64,000 nt of DNA from Streptomyces sp. NBC_01255 (GCF_036226445.1 NZ_CP108474.1:5766001-5830000); one strand, 5' to 3'; counted from the stretch's first letter, positions 1-9,817 are shown. Notes: a model not told the origin generated them from the letters alone. Numbers and translations: made by a program.

Positions 1-895
1 AGGCCAGCCGCAGGTCGAGCCCCGGCAGCAGTGCCCCGCCGCCGGTCAGGACGATGCCGTGCTCCATCACGTCGCCGGACAGCTCCGGCGGGCACTCCTC
101 CAGGGTCGCCCGCACCGCAGCGATGATCGCCTCCACCGGCTCGTCGAGCGCCTCCCGCACCTCCGGCACCGTCAGCTCCACCGTCCGGGGCAGCCCGCTG
201 ACCTTCTCCCGCCCCCGGACGGTGAAGGTCGCCCGCTCCCGCTCCTCCTCGCCCGGCACCGGCCACGCCGAACCGATCGCGACCTTCACGTCCTCGGCCG
301 TGCGCTCGCCGATGAGGAGCGAGTGCTCCTTGCGGACGAAGTCGGTGATGGCCGCGTCGAGGCGGTCGCCGCCCACCCGCAGAGACTGGGCGGTGACGAT
401 CCCGCCGAGCGAGATGACCGCCACCTCGGTCGTGCCGCCGCCGATGTCGACGACCATCGAGCCGCGCGGGTCGGAGACCGGCAGCCCGGCGCCGATCGCC
501 GCCGCCATGGGCTCCTCGATGAGGTGCACCGCCCGCGCGCCCGCCGACAGCGAAGCGTGCACGATCGCCCGCCGCTCGACGGGAGTCACCCCGCTCGGCA
601 CGCAGACCACCATCCGGGTGCGGGGCCGGCGGCGGCCCGGGACGGCCTTGCGGACGAAGTGCCGGATCATCTCCTCGGCCGCCTCGTAATCGCTGATCAC
701 GCCGTCCTTCAGGGGGCGGATCGCGCTGATCGAGCCGGGCGTCCGGCCGATCGTCTCCTTCGCCTCGGTGCCGACCGCGAGCGCCTGCCGCGAGCCCTCC
801 TGGACCGCCACCACGGACGGCTCGTTGAGCACGATGCCCTGGCCCCGGGCGTAGAGGAGCGTGTTGGCCGTGCCGAGGTCGATCCCTATGTCCAT
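1..895 (-). CDS. MreB/Mbl-type actin-like protein, C-terminus cut by window edge
   Basis: Bacterial actin homologue of the MreB family, a cytoplasmic filament-forming ATPase that positions wall synthesis. The protein opens [18 protein letters not shown], the phosphate-1 loop of the actin fold, and contains the phosphate-2 loop [18 protein letters not shown], the EEPMAAAIG segment and the adenosine-binding [13 protein letters not shown]. About 298 residues are inside the window; a full MreB is near 340, so roughly 45 C-terminal residues lie beyond base 1. It is clearly a paralogue of the canonical mreB at 3621-4640 and is divergent from folC, outside the mreBCD operon. Start is the ATG at 895, which begins directly with the actin-fold strand. 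Streptomyces carry Mbl and further MreB-like proteins; which of these this is cannot be settled here. Confidence 0.9.
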   Translation of the reverse strand, partial: MDIGIDLGTANTLLYARGQGIVLNEPSVVAVQEGSRQALAVGTEAKETIGRTPGSISAIRPLKDGVISDYEAAEEMIRHFVRKAVPGRRRPRTRMVVCVPSGVTPVERRAIVHASLSAGARAVHLIEEPMAAAIGAGLPVSDPRGSMVVDIGGGTTEVAVISLGGIVTAQSLRVGGDRLDAAITDFVRKEHSLLIGERTAEDVKVAIGSAWPVPGEEERERATFTVRGREKVSGLPRTVELTVPEVREALDEPVEAIIAAVRATLEECPPELSGDVMEHGIVLTGGGALLPGLDLRLA

Positions 896-983
896 GATCG
901 CCAAGTTTGCCCGGCGACTCCGGCGGACGGGGGACCGAAAGTCCCGAAAGGGGTGGGTCCATGGTCCTGTCGGTGCCCCTCCG

Positions 984-989
984 TAGACT
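984..989 (+). promoter_or_regulatory. Candidate -10 box TAGACT of folC (leaderless type)
   Basis: TAGACT ends 6 nt before the GTG start at 996, so transcription would begin at or next to the start codon. No convincing -35 hexamer is visible. The same spacing recurs at several other genes in this window. Confidence 0.45.
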
Positions 990-995
990 GGGCCC

Positions 996-2504
996 GTGAG
1001 CGAGCCGAGCGACCCGAGTGACCAGAGCGACCAGTTCGACGACATCGTCGACAACGAGACAACGCGCGACCCCGACCTGGCGGTGATCGAGGCCGGCAGC
1101 CGCACCCTGCGCGCGCAGGCCGGCCCGGTCCAGGGCGACCCCGTGCCCGGCCGTCCCGAGGACCCGGAGCTCGACAAGGCGCTGCGCGAGGTCGAGACCG
1201 AGCTGTCCAGCCGCTGGGGCGAGACCAAGCTGGAGCCCTCGGTCACGCGGATCGCGGCCCTGATGGACGTACTCGGCGAGCCGCAGCGCGCGTACCCCTC
1301 GATCCACATCACCGGCACCAACGGCAAGACGTCGACGGCCCGCATGATCGAGGCGCTGCTCGGCGCCTTCGAGCTGCGCACCGGGCGGTACACCTCGCCG
1401 CACGTGCAGACGATCACCGAGCGGATCAGCCTGGACGGCGCCCCGATCTCCGCCGAGCGGTTCGTCGAGACGTACGCGGACATCAAGCCGTACGTGGAGC
1501 TGGTCGACGCCCGCGAGGAGTACCGCCTCTCCTTCTTCGAGGTCCTCACCGGAATGGCGTACGCGGCCTTCGCCGACGCCCCGGTCGACGTGGCCGTCGT
1601 CGAGGTCGGCATGGGCGGCACCTGGGACGCGACGAACGTCATCGACGCCTCCGTCGCCGTCGTCACCCCGATCGACCTCGACCACACCGACCGGCTCGGC
1701 GGGACCACCGGCGAGATCGCCGGCGAGAAGTCCGGGATCATCAAGCAGGGCGCGACCGTCATCCTGGCCCAGCAGCCGGTGGACGCGGCCCAGGTCCTGT
1801 TGAAGAAGGCCGTCGAGGCGGACGCCACCGTCGCCCGCGAGGGCATGGAGTTCGGCATCGTCTCCCGCGAGGTCGCGGTCGGCGGCCAGCTCCTCACCCT
1901 GCGGGGTCTCGGCGGCGAGTACGACGGTGTCTTCCTGCCGCTGCACGGCGCGTACCAGGCGCGTAACGCGGCCGTGGCGCTCGCGGCGGTCGAGGCGTTC
2001 TTCGGGGTCGGCGCGGACCACGCGAGGACCCTGGACGCGGACACGGTCCGCCGGGCCTTCGCCCAGGTCGCCTCGCCCGGCCGTCTGGAGATCGTCCGCT
2101 CGTCCCCGACGGTGATCCTGGACGCCGCGCACAACCCGCACGGCGCACGCGCCACGGCGGAGGGCGTCACTGAGTCCTTCGGTTTCTCGCGGCTCGTCGG
2201 CGTGGTCTCCACGAGCGCCGACAAGGACGCCCGGGGTCTCCTGGAGGCCTTCGAGCCGATCTTCGCGGAGGTCGTCGTCACGGCGAACTCCAACCCGCGG
2301 GCCACGGACGTCGACGCGCTCGCCGCGATCGCGGTCGAGGTCTTCGGCGAGGACCGGGTGGTCGTCGAGCCGCGGCTGCCCGACGCGCTCGAAGCGGCCA
2401 TCACCCTCGCGGAGGAAGAGGCCGAGTACGGCGGCGCGGGAGTCCTCGTGACCGGTTCGATCTTCACGGTCGGCGACGCCCGGCTGCTGCTGCGAAGGGG
2501 CTGA
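996..2504 (+). CDS. folC: Bifunctional folylpolyglutamate/dihydrofolate synthase
   Basis: Mur-ligase-family enzyme that adds glutamate to folates (and in many bacteria makes dihydrofolate from dihydropteroate), in the cytoplasm. The P-loop [10 protein letters not shown] lies near residue 107, followed by the [15 protein letters not shown] segment typical of FolC, the metal-binding [14 protein letters not shown] and the C-terminal-domain motif LDAAHNPHG. It is 502 aa, longer than the usual 430-450 because of an acidic N-terminal extension of about 60 residues rich in Asp/Ser. The GTG at 996 follows a -10-like TAGACT by 6 nt, so the extension is probably translated from a leaderless mRNA. The DUF4233 gene starts 5 nt after the stop, as is common in actinobacteria. 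Confidence 0.95.
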   Translation: MSEPSDPSDQSDQFDDIVDNETTRDPDLAVIEAGSRTLRAQAGPVQGDPVPGRPEDPELDKALREVETELSSRWGETKLEPSVTRIAALMDVLGEPQRAYPSIHITGTNGKTSTARMIEALLGAFELRTGRYTSPHVQTITERISLDGAPISAERFVETYADIKPYVELVDAREEYRLSFFEVLTGMAYAAFADAPVDVAVVEVGMGGTWDATNVIDASVAVVTPIDLDHTDRLGGTTGEIAGEKSGIIKQGATVILAQQPVDAAQVLLKKAVEADATVAREGMEFGIVSREVAVGGQLLTLRGLGGEYDGVFLPLHGAYQARNAAVALAAVEAFFGVGADHARTLDADTVRRAFAQVASPGRLEIVRSSPTVILDAAHNPHGARATAEGVTESFGFSRLVGVVSTSADKDARGLLEAFEPIFAEVVVTANSNPRATDVDALAAIAVEVFGEDRVVVEPRLPDALEAAITLAEEEAEYGGAGVLVTGSIFTVGDARLLLRRG

Positions 2505-2509
2505 CACCG

Positions 2510-2884
2510 ATGCGCATGCTCTGTTCCTCGACGCTCATCGGCGAGTTCTTCGTCATCGGCTTCGCCGGTCTCGTCGCCATGAAGGACGACAGCCTGGCGA
2601 TGTCGACCGTCTGGTGGGTCTGCGGCGTCGCGATGGTCCTCTCGGTGCTGCTGTGCGGGATGGTCACCCGTCCCGGCGGCGTGCAGCTGGGCTGGGCCCT
2701 CCAGATCGGCCTGATCGCCAGCGGTTTCTTCGTGCCGGTCATGTTCGTCCTCGGCGCGGCCTTCGCCGTCCTGTGGTGGGCCTCGGTGCACTACGGACGC
2801 AAGGTCGACGACATCAAGGCCCGTTGGGCCGAGTCGCAGGCGGGACAGGCCGGGCAGGCCACGGCAGGGCCTGACGCTGCGTAA
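2510..2884 (+). CDS. DUF4233 family membrane protein
   Basis: Small integral membrane protein of 124 aa with about four hydrophobic segments (residues about 8-24, 32-50, 58-76 and 78-92) and a charged cytosolic tail ending in a Gln/Ala-rich stretch. Members of DUF4233 sit directly downstream of folC in actinobacteria, and this gene starts 5 nt after the folC stop, so it is very likely co-transcribed with it. The biochemical role is unknown. No catalytic motif is visible. Function should be left open. Confidence 0.85.
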   Translation: MRMLCSSTLIGEFFVIGFAGLVAMKDDSLAMSTVWWVCGVAMVLSVLLCGMVTRPGGVQLGWALQIGLIASGFFVPVMFVLGAAFAVLWWASVHYGRKVDDIKARWAESQAGQAGQATAGPDAA

Positions 2885-2949
2885 TCGAGGGGCGTGCGGG
2901 CCCTGTAGCCTCGGAGGCCCGCACACCGCTTTTCCGAAGGAGTTCCCCC

Positions 2950-3363
2950 GTGAGCCAGCGCACGCTCGTCCTGCTCAAGCCCGACGCCGTCCGCCGTGGC
3001 CTGATCGGCGAGATCATCGGTCGTATCGAGCGCAAGGCCGGCTGGACCCTCGCGGCCCTGGAGCTGCGCGAGCTGGACCAGGACACGCTGGAGCAGCACT
3101 ACGGCGAGCACAAGGGCAAGCCCTTCTACGAGCCGCTGATGGGCTTCATGTCCTCCGGTCCGGTCGTCGCGCTCGTCGTCGAGGGTGAGCGGGTCATCGA
3201 GGGTGTCCGCCAGCTCGCGGGCCCCACCGACCCGATCGCCGCCGCGCCCGGTTCCATCCGCGGTGACTTCGGCACCATCGTCCGCGAGAACCTGATCCAC
3301 GCCTCGGACTCCGAGGAGTCGGCGCTCCGCGAGCTCAAGATCTTCTTCCCGGGTCTCGTCTGA
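2950..3363 (+). CDS. ndk: Nucleoside diphosphate kinase
   Basis: Transfers the gamma phosphate between nucleoside tri- and diphosphates through a phosphohistidine intermediate, balancing NTP and dNTP pools. The protein has the family length (137 aa), begins [21 protein letters not shown] and contains the active-site signature NLIHASDS with the catalytic His at residue 117. The GTG start at 2950 is set by a good AAGGAG Shine-Dalgarno at 2937-2942. It stands alone between the DUF4233 gene and a strong terminator-like hairpin at 3438-3466. Confidence 0.98.
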   Translation: MSQRTLVLLKPDAVRRGLIGEIIGRIERKAGWTLAALELRELDQDTLEQHYGEHKGKPFYEPLMGFMSSGPVVALVVEGERVIEGVRQLAGPTDPIAAAPGSIRGDFGTIVRENLIHASDSEESALRELKIFFPGLV

Positions 3364-3437
3364 TCCGATGTCGATTCGGTGCCGATCCGGTGCCGATCGA
3401 GTGCTGACCCGGCGTCAGCCGATCAGCACAACCCTGT

Positions 3438-3466
3438 GGGGCGACCGAAGGAATTTCGGTCGCCCC
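3438..3466 (+). terminator. Hairpin downstream of ndk
   Basis: Arms GGGGCGACCGAA and TTCGGTCGCCCC pair with a 5-nt loop, giving a 12-bp stem 75 nt after the ndk stop. No U-tract follows, as is usual in Streptomyces. It separates ndk from the mre cluster. Confidence 0.7.
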
Positions 3467-3536
3467 CAGGCATATGAACGGCAATCCCGGGAACGGATCG
3501 CCGCGTCCTGCCGTCACCAGTGTTGAGGTGGACCAA

Positions 3537-3567
3537 CGCGCGGCATCCGCGCGGGCGGCACTACGAT
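3537..3567 (+). promoter_or_regulatory. Possible mreB promoter with inverted repeat
   Basis: A TACGAT -10-like hexamer at 3562-3567 lies 53 nt before the mreB ATG. The place where a -35 would sit is occupied by the perfect inverted repeat CGCGCGG-cat-CCGCGCG (3537-3553). This could be an operator or a hairpin; the -10 call is weak because no -35 match is present. Confidence 0.3.
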
Positions 3568-3620
3568 GGAAAAACTCCACGCCGCACCACTCTCAGCCAT
3601 GGGAAATCAAGGGGAACTCA

Positions 3621-4640
3621 ATGTCGTTCATCGGCCGTGACATGGCTGTCGACCTCGGGACCGCCAACACGCTGGTGTACGTCAGGGGCCGAGGCATCGT
3701 TCTGAACGAGCCGTCCGTCGTCGCGATCAACACCAACACCGGCGGCATCCTGGCGGTCGGTGCGGAGGCGAAGAAGATGATCGGCCGGACGCCCGGCAAC
3801 ATCGTCGCCGTCCGCCCGCTCAAGGACGGCGTGATCGCCGACTTCGAGATCACGGAGCGGATGCTCCGCTACTTCATCCTCAAGATCCACAAGCGCCGCT
3901 ACCTGGCCCGCCCCCGGGTCGTCGTCTGCGTGCCCTCCGGCATCACCGGTGTGGAGCGACGCGCCGTCATCGAGGCCTCGACGCAGGCCGGTGCGCGCCA
4001 GGTGCACATCATCGAGGAGCCCATGGCGGCGGCCATCGGCTCGGGCCTCCCCGTCCACGAGGCCACCGGGAACATGGTCGTCGACATCGGTGGCGGCACC
4101 ACCGAGGTCGCCGTCATCTCCCTCGGCGGAATCGTCACGGCACAGTCGATCCGCGTCGCCGGCGACGAGCTGGACAACGCGATCATCCAGCACATCAAGA
4201 AGGAGTACTCGCTCCTCCTCGGTGAGCGGACCGCCGAGCAGATCAAGATCACCATCGGCTCGGCCTACGACCTCGACAAGGACGAACACACCGAGATCCG
4301 GGGCCGCGACCTCGTCTCCGGCCTTCCCAAGACGGTGGTCATCTCCGCCGCCGAGGTCCGCAAGGCGATCGAGGAGCCGGTCAACGCGATCGTCGACGCC
4401 GTGAAGACGACCCTCGACAAGTGCCCGCCGGAGCTCTCCGGTGACGTCATGGACCGCGGCATCGTTCTCACCGGTGGAGGCGCCCTGCTGCGGGGCCTCG
4501 ACGAGCGGCTCCGCCGCGAGACCGGCATGCCGATCCACATCGCCGAGGACCCGCTGGACTCGGTCGCGCTCGGCGCCGGCAAGTGCGTGGAGGAGTTCGA
4601 GGCCCTCCAGCAGGTCCTGGACGCCCAGCCGCGCCGCTAG
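3621..4640 (+). CDS. mreB: Rod shape-determining actin homologue MreB
   Basis: Cytoplasmic actin-like ATPase; in Streptomyces MreB is known to act mainly in spore-wall thickening. The protein is 339 aa, the normal MreB length. Visible actin-fold elements are [13 protein letters not shown] (phosphate 1), [18 protein letters not shown] (phosphate 2), [14 protein letters not shown] and [13 protein letters not shown] (adenosine). The ATG at 3621 follows AAGGGGA at a proper distance; an in-frame upstream extension to 3474 has no family support. It is the first gene of the mreB-mreC-mreD-mrdA-rodA run and is closely related to the paralogue at 1-895. Confidence 0.97.
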   Translation: MSFIGRDMAVDLGTANTLVYVRGRGIVLNEPSVVAINTNTGGILAVGAEAKKMIGRTPGNIVAVRPLKDGVIADFEITERMLRYFILKIHKRRYLARPRVVVCVPSGITGVERRAVIEASTQAGARQVHIIEEPMAAAIGSGLPVHEATGNMVVDIGGGTTEVAVISLGGIVTAQSIRVAGDELDNAIIQHIKKEYSLLLGERTAEQIKITIGSAYDLDKDEHTEIRGRDLVSGLPKTVVISAAEVRKAIEEPVNAIVDAVKTTLDKCPPELSGDVMDRGIVLTGGGALLRGLDERLRRETGMPIHIAEDPLDSVALGAGKCVEEFEALQQVLDAQPRR

Positions 4641-4728
4641 AGCCGTACGAGCACCACACGGGCAACACCCCACAAGAGAACACGCACAGCCGAAGAACGA
4701 ACCACGAGGAAAGGCACGGCCGCCGCAC

Positions 4729-5739
4729 GTGAGGGACACACGAGAGAGCCGGCTGCTCCTGGTGCTGCTGATCGCCATCGCGTTCGCACTGATCACGGTG
4801 GACATCCGCGGTGGCCAGGAGTCACCCGTCGACGGTGCCCGGCAGGCCGCCGCCGCGGTCTTCGGACCCGTCGAGAACGGTGTGGCGGCGGCCGTCGACC
4901 CCATCGGGAACGCCATAGGCGCGGTCCGCGACTCCGGTGAGCGGCACACCCGGATCGCCGCCCTGGAGAAGGAGAACGCCGAGCTGAAGGCCGAGCTCGG
5001 CAGCGACGACCGCAACCGCAACCGGCTGCGCGAGCTCGACGCCATGCTCAAGACCGCAGGCGCCGGGCAGTACGGCATCAAGGGCGCCCAGGTCATCGCC
5101 ATAGGAGCGGCCCAGGGCTTCTCCTGGACGGTCACCGTCGACGTCGGTGCCCGCGACGGCATCAAGCGGGACATGACCGTGCTCAACGGCTCCGGACTCG
5201 TCGGCCGCGTCACCACCGTCGGCCCGTCCACCTCCACGGTCCTCCTCGCCAACGACCCCGACTTCACCGTCGGCACGCGCATGGAGAAGAGCGACGAACT
5301 CGGCTTCGCCACCGGCCAGGGCGACGGCCCCCTGCTCGTCCAGCTCCTCAACGGCAAGGCCAAGGTGAAGACGGGAGACCGGCTCGTCACCTTCGGCTCC
5401 AGCGGCGACAAGCCCTTCGTGCCCGGCGTCCCGGTCGGCGAGATCGTCCGCATCGACCCCGCGGGCGGCGGCCTGACCCGCAACGTCTACGTCCGTCCGT
5501 ACGTCGGCTTCACCAAGCTCGACATCGTCGGCGTCGTCGTCCAGGCACCCCAGTCCAACCCCCGCGACATGGTCCTGCCGCCGAAGCCCAAGCCCGCGCC
5601 GACCGTCACGGTCACCATCACACCGCCGCCACCGGACGGACAGCAGGCGAACGAGAACCAGCAGGGCGGGAACCAGCAAGGCCAGAACCAGCAAGGCCAG
5701 GACCGGCAGGGCCAGGACCAGGGGGACGCGACACCGTGA
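4729..5739 (+). CDS. mreC: Rod shape-determining protein MreC
   Basis: Bitopic membrane protein that links the cytosolic MreB filament to periplasm-side wall synthases. After a short basic N-terminus there is one membrane helix (LLLVLLIAIAFALITVDI), then a coiled coil (ERHTRIAALEKENAELKAELG) and the beta-rich MreC domain. The 336-aa protein ends in a Pro/Thr stretch and a Gln/Asn/Gly-rich tail with repeated NQQGQ units, an unusual appendix. GTG 4729 is the only start that places the charged residues and the helix correctly; the reading frame upstream runs out of phase through mreB. Its stop overlaps the mreD start by 4 nt (GTGA), implying translational coupling. Confidence 0.95.
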   Translation: MRDTRESRLLLVLLIAIAFALITVDIRGGQESPVDGARQAAAAVFGPVENGVAAAVDPIGNAIGAVRDSGERHTRIAALEKENAELKAELGSDDRNRNRLRELDAMLKTAGAGQYGIKGAQVIAIGAAQGFSWTVTVDVGARDGIKRDMTVLNGSGLVGRVTTVGPSTSTVLLANDPDFTVGTRMEKSDELGFATGQGDGPLLVQLLNGKAKVKTGDRLVTFGSSGDKPFVPGVPVGEIVRIDPAGGGLTRNVYVRPYVGFTKLDIVGVVVQAPQSNPRDMVLPPKPKPAPTVTVTITPPPPDGQQANENQQGGNQQGQNQQGQDRQGQDQGDATP

Positions 5740-6404
5740 AGTTCAACCGCATCCTTCTCTCCGCGACCCTGATCGTGGTCGCCCTGGTCGTCCAGGTCTC
5801 CGTCCTCGCCCGCCTCCAACTCCCCGGCGCCGTCCCCGACCTGGTGCTCCTCACCGTGGTCGCCCTCGCCCTGGCCTACGGACCCGTCAGCGGCTCCCTG
5901 ATCGGCTTCACCGCCGGTCTCCTCGCCGACCTCGCCCCGCCCGCCGACCACGCCGCCGGCCGCTACGCCCTCGTGCTCTGCGTCATCGGCTACCTGGTCG
6001 GCCTCGCCAAGCCCGAGAACGGCCGGCTGACCTCCGCGACCGGCCCCATGGCCGTCGTCGTCGTCGCGGCCGTCGGCTCCACACTCCTCTACGCGGGCGT
6101 GGGCGCCCTCGTCGGGGACACCGCCGCCCGCCATGTGGGCCTCGGCTTCCTGCTGTTCACCGCGGCGGTCTACGACCTGCTCCTCGCGCCCTTCACCGTG
6201 CCGCTCATCATGGCGCTGGCCCGGCGCGCCGAGAACGATCCGCTCGCCGACTCCGGCGGGGCGAACGGCACCGACGTGGCCTCCGGCTGGCTCTCCTCCG
6301 GCACGGGCCTGCGGATCGGCAACCAGCGCGGCGGCCTGCGCGTGAAGTCCGCCCGGAGCCGCGCCGCACGGGCCGGCCGCATCAAGGGCGTCAAGCGACT
6401 GTGA
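5736..6404 (+). CDS. mreD: Rod shape-determining protein MreD
   Basis: Polytopic membrane partner of MreC and RodA in the elongation/spore-wall complex. The 222-aa protein has five to six hydrophobic segments, beginning with ILLSATLIVVALVVQVSVLA, and the MreD-typical GSLIGFTAGLLADLAPP. The basic C-terminal tail (KSARSRAARAGRIKGVKRL) is cytosolic. GTG 5736 overlaps the mreC stop by 4 nt. The tail of about 55 residues after the last helix is longer than in most MreD proteins of other phyla. Confidence 0.93.
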   Translation: MKFNRILLSATLIVVALVVQVSVLARLQLPGAVPDLVLLTVVALALAYGPVSGSLIGFTAGLLADLAPPADHAAGRYALVLCVIGYLVGLAKPENGRLTSATGPMAVVVVAAVGSTLLYAGVGALVGDTAARHVGLGFLLFTAAVYDLLLAPFTVPLIMALARRAENDPLADSGGANGTDVASGWLSSGTGLRIGNQRGGLRVKSARSRAARAGRIKGVKRL

Positions 6405-6423
6405 CCGAGGGGGTCCCGGCAGT

Positions 6424-8610
6424 ATGAGCAACATCCCCGAGACCGGGCGGACCCCGCGGGTCCAGATCCGGCTCGTCGTCATCCAGATCCTGGTCTTCTC
6501 GCTGCTCCTGACCCTGGGGGGCCGCCTCTGGTACCTCCAGATCCGCAACGGCAAGGAGTACACGGACGAGGCGAAGAACAACCACGTCCAGCAGGTCGTC
6601 CAGCCCGCCGTCCGCGGCTCCATCCTGGACGCCCGCGGCGTCCCGCTCGCCGACAACGAGACCCGCCTGGTCGTCTCCGCGTCCCGTACCGAGCTGATGA
6701 AGATAAAGGACAAGGGCAAGGCCGTCCTGACCCGGCTCGCGGACGTTCTCGAGATGAAGCCCGAGGACGTCATCAACAAGATCAGGCTCTGCGACTCCCA
6801 GACACCCAAGCCCTGCTGGAACGGTTCCCCGTACCAGCCGATCCCGGTCACCGACGAGGCCACCACCCAGCAGGCGCTGACGATCCGCGAGAGCACCGAG
6901 GACTTCCCCGGCATCACCGCCGAGCCCGCCGCCGTACGCCGCTACCCCGCGCCCGGCAAGGCCCGCACCTCGCAGGTGCTCGGCTACCTCTCGCCCGTCA
7001 CCGACTCCGAGATCGAGAAGGCGAAGGACGGCGACTCGCCGTTCCTCCGCTCCGACCAGGTCGGCCGCTCCGGCATCGAGCGCACCTACGACAAGGAGCT
7101 GCGCGGCAAGGCGGGCGTGACCCGCTACGAGGTCGACAACCTCGGCCGGGTCATGGGCCAGACCGAGTCCGACCCCGGCGTCGCGGGCTCCACGCTCGTC
7201 ACCAGCATCGACGCCCGCGTCCAGGCCGTCGCCGAGTACGAGCTCAACGCGGCCATGAAGCTCGTCCGCGGCGAGACCGACAAGATCACCAACCGCAAGT
7301 ACGAGGCCGACGCGGGCGCCGTCGTCGTCATGGAGTCGAGGACCGGCCGCGTCGTCGCGATGGCCTCCCAGCCGGACTACGACCCCAACGCCTGGGTCGG
7401 CGGCATCTCGGCCAAGGACTACGCCGCTCTCACCAGCAAGAAGTCCAACTACCCGCTGCTCAACCGGGCCATCCAGGGCCAGGCCGCCGCAGGCTCCATC
7501 TTCAAGGTGGTGTCGGCGAGCGCCGCCGTACGGGCCGGCCACGACTTCAACGACAAGTACAACTGCAGCAGCTCCTACAGCCTCGGCAGCCGCAGCTTCG
7601 CCAACTTCGAGTCCCAGGGACACGGCCCCATCACCCTGGGCGAGGCCCTCAAGTTCTCCTGCAACACCGTCTTCTACGCCCTGGGCCACCAGGAGTGGCA
7701 GCGTGACGGCGGGATAAAGCCCAAGCAGGGCGCCAACGACTGGTTCTACAAGACCGCCCGGGACTTCGGACTCGGCTCCGAGACCGGCATCGACCTGCCC
7801 AACGAGGTCAAGGGCCGCATCCCCGACCGCCAGTGGAAGCAGAGCTTCTGGGAGGCGAACAAGGACGCGTGGTGCAAGCAGGGCAAGAAGGGCGGCACCT
7901 ACGTCCAGCAGATCGCCTACGAGAGCTGCCTCGAAGGCAACCAGCTCAAGGCCTACGACAGCATCAACTTCGCCATCGGCCAGGGTGACGTCCTCGTCAC
8001 CCCCATCCAGATGGCCACCGCCTACGCGGCCATCAGCAACGGCGGCACCCTCTACGACCCCACCGTCGGCAAGGCCGTGATCAGCCCCGACGGCAAGCAG
8101 GTCCGCGAGATCAAGCCGACGGCCCACGGCAAGCTGCCGGTCGGCGCCGAGACGATCCGCGACCTCGACAAGGGACTGCGGTCCGTCGTCGAGCCCGGCG
8201 GAACCGCGGCCTGGCGCTTCGGCGGCTGGCCCCAGGACAAGATCCCGCTGCGGGCCAAGACCGGCACCGCCCAGGTCTACGGCAAGCAGACCACCTCGTG
8301 GCTCGCGACCTACACCGACGACTTCACCATCATCATGACGATCTCTCAGGGCGGCACCGGCTCCGGCGCGTCCGGCCCCGCCGTGCGCAACATCTACGAC
8401 GCCCTCTACGGCCTGGACGACGCGGGCAACCAGGACCTCAAGCGGGCCCTGCTCCCCGGGCCGCAGAGGGCCCTGCCGAAGGTCAACGCCGACGGCACCA
8501 TCGACGCCCCCGACATCAAGGCGTACGACCCGAAGTCGCAGCTGGTCGCTCCCGTCGAGAACGCCGGTGCGCCGCCGCTCGCGGGCCCGCCCCCCGGAAG
8601 GCGGGACTGA
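6424..8610 (+). CDS. mrdA: Penicillin-binding protein 2, class B peptidoglycan transpeptidase
   Basis: Membrane-anchored DD-transpeptidase that cross-links glycan made by its SEDS partner RodA, encoded next. A single N-terminal helix (VIQILVFSLLLTLGGRLWYL) is followed by the PBP dimerisation domain and the transpeptidase domain. The catalytic motifs are present: SIFK with nucleophile Ser358 and Lys361, SCN in KFSCNTVFYALG, and KTGTAQ. It is 728 aa, normal for an actinobacterial PBP2. It begins 19 nt after mreD; rodA starts 4 nt after its stop. The C-terminal 60 residues after the KTG motif are Pro/Gly-rich and not conserved. Confidence 0.95.
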   Translation: MSNIPETGRTPRVQIRLVVIQILVFSLLLTLGGRLWYLQIRNGKEYTDEAKNNHVQQVVQPAVRGSILDARGVPLADNETRLVVSASRTELMKIKDKGKAVLTRLADVLEMKPEDVINKIRLCDSQTPKPCWNGSPYQPIPVTDEATTQQALTIRESTEDFPGITAEPAAVRRYPAPGKARTSQVLGYLSPVTDSEIEKAKDGDSPFLRSDQVGRSGIERTYDKELRGKAGVTRYEVDNLGRVMGQTESDPGVAGSTLVTSIDARVQAVAEYELNAAMKLVRGETDKITNRKYEADAGAVVVMESRTGRVVAMASQPDYDPNAWVGGISAKDYAALTSKKSNYPLLNRAIQGQAAAGSIFKVVSASAAVRAGHDFNDKYNCSSSYSLGSRSFANFESQGHGPITLGEALKFSCNTVFYALGHQEWQRDGGIKPKQGANDWFYKTARDFGLGSETGIDLPNEVKGRIPDRQWKQSFWEANKDAWCKQGKKGGTYVQQIAYESCLEGNQLKAYDSINFAIGQGDVLVTPIQMATAYAAISNGGTLYDPTVGKAVISPDGKQVREIKPTAHGKLPVGAETIRDLDKGLRSVVEPGGTAAWRFGGWPQDKIPLRAKTGTAQVYGKQTTSWLATYTDDFTIIMTISQGGTGSGASGPAVRNIYDALYGLDDAGNQDLKRALLPGPQRALPKVNADGTIDAPDIKAYDPKSQLVAPVENAGAPPLAGPPPGRRD

Positions 8611-8614
8611 CCCG

Positions 8615-9814
8615 ATGACGACACGTACCAGCTTCTCCGTCTCCCGGTACGCACCCGAGCGCGGGCCGGTCGCGAGGCTCACCGCCCGCGACTCGATGCT
8701 CCGCCGCCTCGACTGGCCGATGCTGCTCTCGGCGCTGGCGCTCTCCTTCATCGGGGCGCTGCTCGTCTGGTCCGCCACGCGGAACCGCACCGAGCTGAAC
8801 CAGGGCGACCCGTACTACTTCCTCTTCCGGCACGCGCTCAACACCGGCATCGGGGTCGCCCTGATGATCGGCACGATCTGGCTCGGCCACCGCACCCTGC
8901 GCGGCGCGGTCCCGATCCTCTACACCCTCTCGATCGTGCTGATCCTCGCCGTCCTCACCCCGCTCGGCGCCACGATCAACGGCGCCCACGCGTGGATCGT
9001 CGTCGGCGGCGGCTTCTCCCTCCAGCCCAGCGAGTTCGTGAAGATCACGATCATCCTGGTCATGGCGATGCTGCTGGCGGCCAAGGTCGACGCGGGCGAC
9101 CAGCTCCACCCCGACCACCGCACCGTCGCCAAGGCCCTCACCCTTGCCGCCCTCCCCATGGGCATCGTCATGCTGATGCCCGACCTCGGCTCGGTCATGG
9201 TCATGGCCGTCATCGTGCTCGGCGTGCTGCTCGCCTCCGGCGCCTCCAACCGCTGGGTCCTCGGCCTGATCGGCGCGGGCATCGGGGGCGCGGTCCTCGT
9301 CACGACGCTCGGCATGCTGGACGAGTACCAGATCAACCGCTTCGCGGCCTTCGCCAACCCCGACCTCGACCCCGCGGGCGTCGGCTACAACACCAACCAG
9401 GCCCGCATCGCGATCGGCTCCGGCGGCCTCCTCGGCGCGGGCCTCTTCAAGGGCTCGCAGACGACGGGCCAGTTCGTCCCGGAGCAGCAGACCGACTTCG
9501 TCTTCACGGTGGCGGGGGAGGAGCTGGGTTTCGTCGGCGCCGGTCTGATCCTCGTCCTCCTCGGGATCGTGCTCTGGCGGGCCTGCCGGATCGCCCGCGA
9601 GACCACCGAGCTCTACGGCACGGTCGTCGCGGCCGGGATCATCGCCTGGTTCGCCTTCCAGTCCTTCGAGAACATCGGCATGACGCTCGGCATCATGCCG
9701 GTCGCGGGCCTGCCGCTGCCGTTCGTGTCGTACGGCGGTTCGTCGATGTTCGCGGTGTGGGTGGCGATCGGGCTGCTGCAGTCCATCAGGGTGCAGCGCC
9801 CGATGACCGCATAG
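8615..9814 (+). CDS. rodA: SEDS-family peptidoglycan polymerase RodA (Sfr)
   Basis: SEDS glycosyltransferase that polymerises lipid II and works with the class B PBP encoded upstream; called sfr in Streptomyces. The 399-aa protein has about ten membrane helices and the SEDS signatures FSLQPSEFVKI, MLMPDLGSVMV, EQQTDFVFTVAGEELGF and LPLPFVSYGGSSM. ATG 8615 is 4 nt after the mrdA stop and gives the expected basic N-terminus; an in-frame extension to 8567 would overlap mrdA and is not supported. It is the last gene of the mre run. Confidence 0.95.
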   Translation: MTTRTSFSVSRYAPERGPVARLTARDSMLRRLDWPMLLSALALSFIGALLVWSATRNRTELNQGDPYYFLFRHALNTGIGVALMIGTIWLGHRTLRGAVPILYTLSIVLILAVLTPLGATINGAHAWIVVGGGFSLQPSEFVKITIILVMAMLLAAKVDAGDQLHPDHRTVAKALTLAALPMGIVMLMPDLGSVMVMAVIVLGVLLASGASNRWVLGLIGAGIGGAVLVTTLGMLDEYQINRFAAFANPDLDPAGVGYNTNQARIAIGSGGLLGAGLFKGSQTTGQFVPEQQTDFVFTVAGEELGFVGAGLILVLLGIVLWRACRIARETTELYGTVVAAGIIAWFAFQSFENIGMTLGIMPVAGLPLPFVSYGGSSMFAVWVAIGLLQSIRVQRPMTA

Positions 9815-9817
9815 GTC

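Noticed and set aside
6391..8790. Long minus-strand open frame opposite mrdA (799 codons)
   Set aside because: Antisense shadow of a high-GC gene: composition dominated by Gly/Val/Leu/Asp/Arg with no domain; the plus-strand PBP2 accounts for the sequence. The same applies to long antisense frames at 8516-11272, 16337-19942, 24319-27585, 28972-32679, 32676-35675 and 55942-58752.
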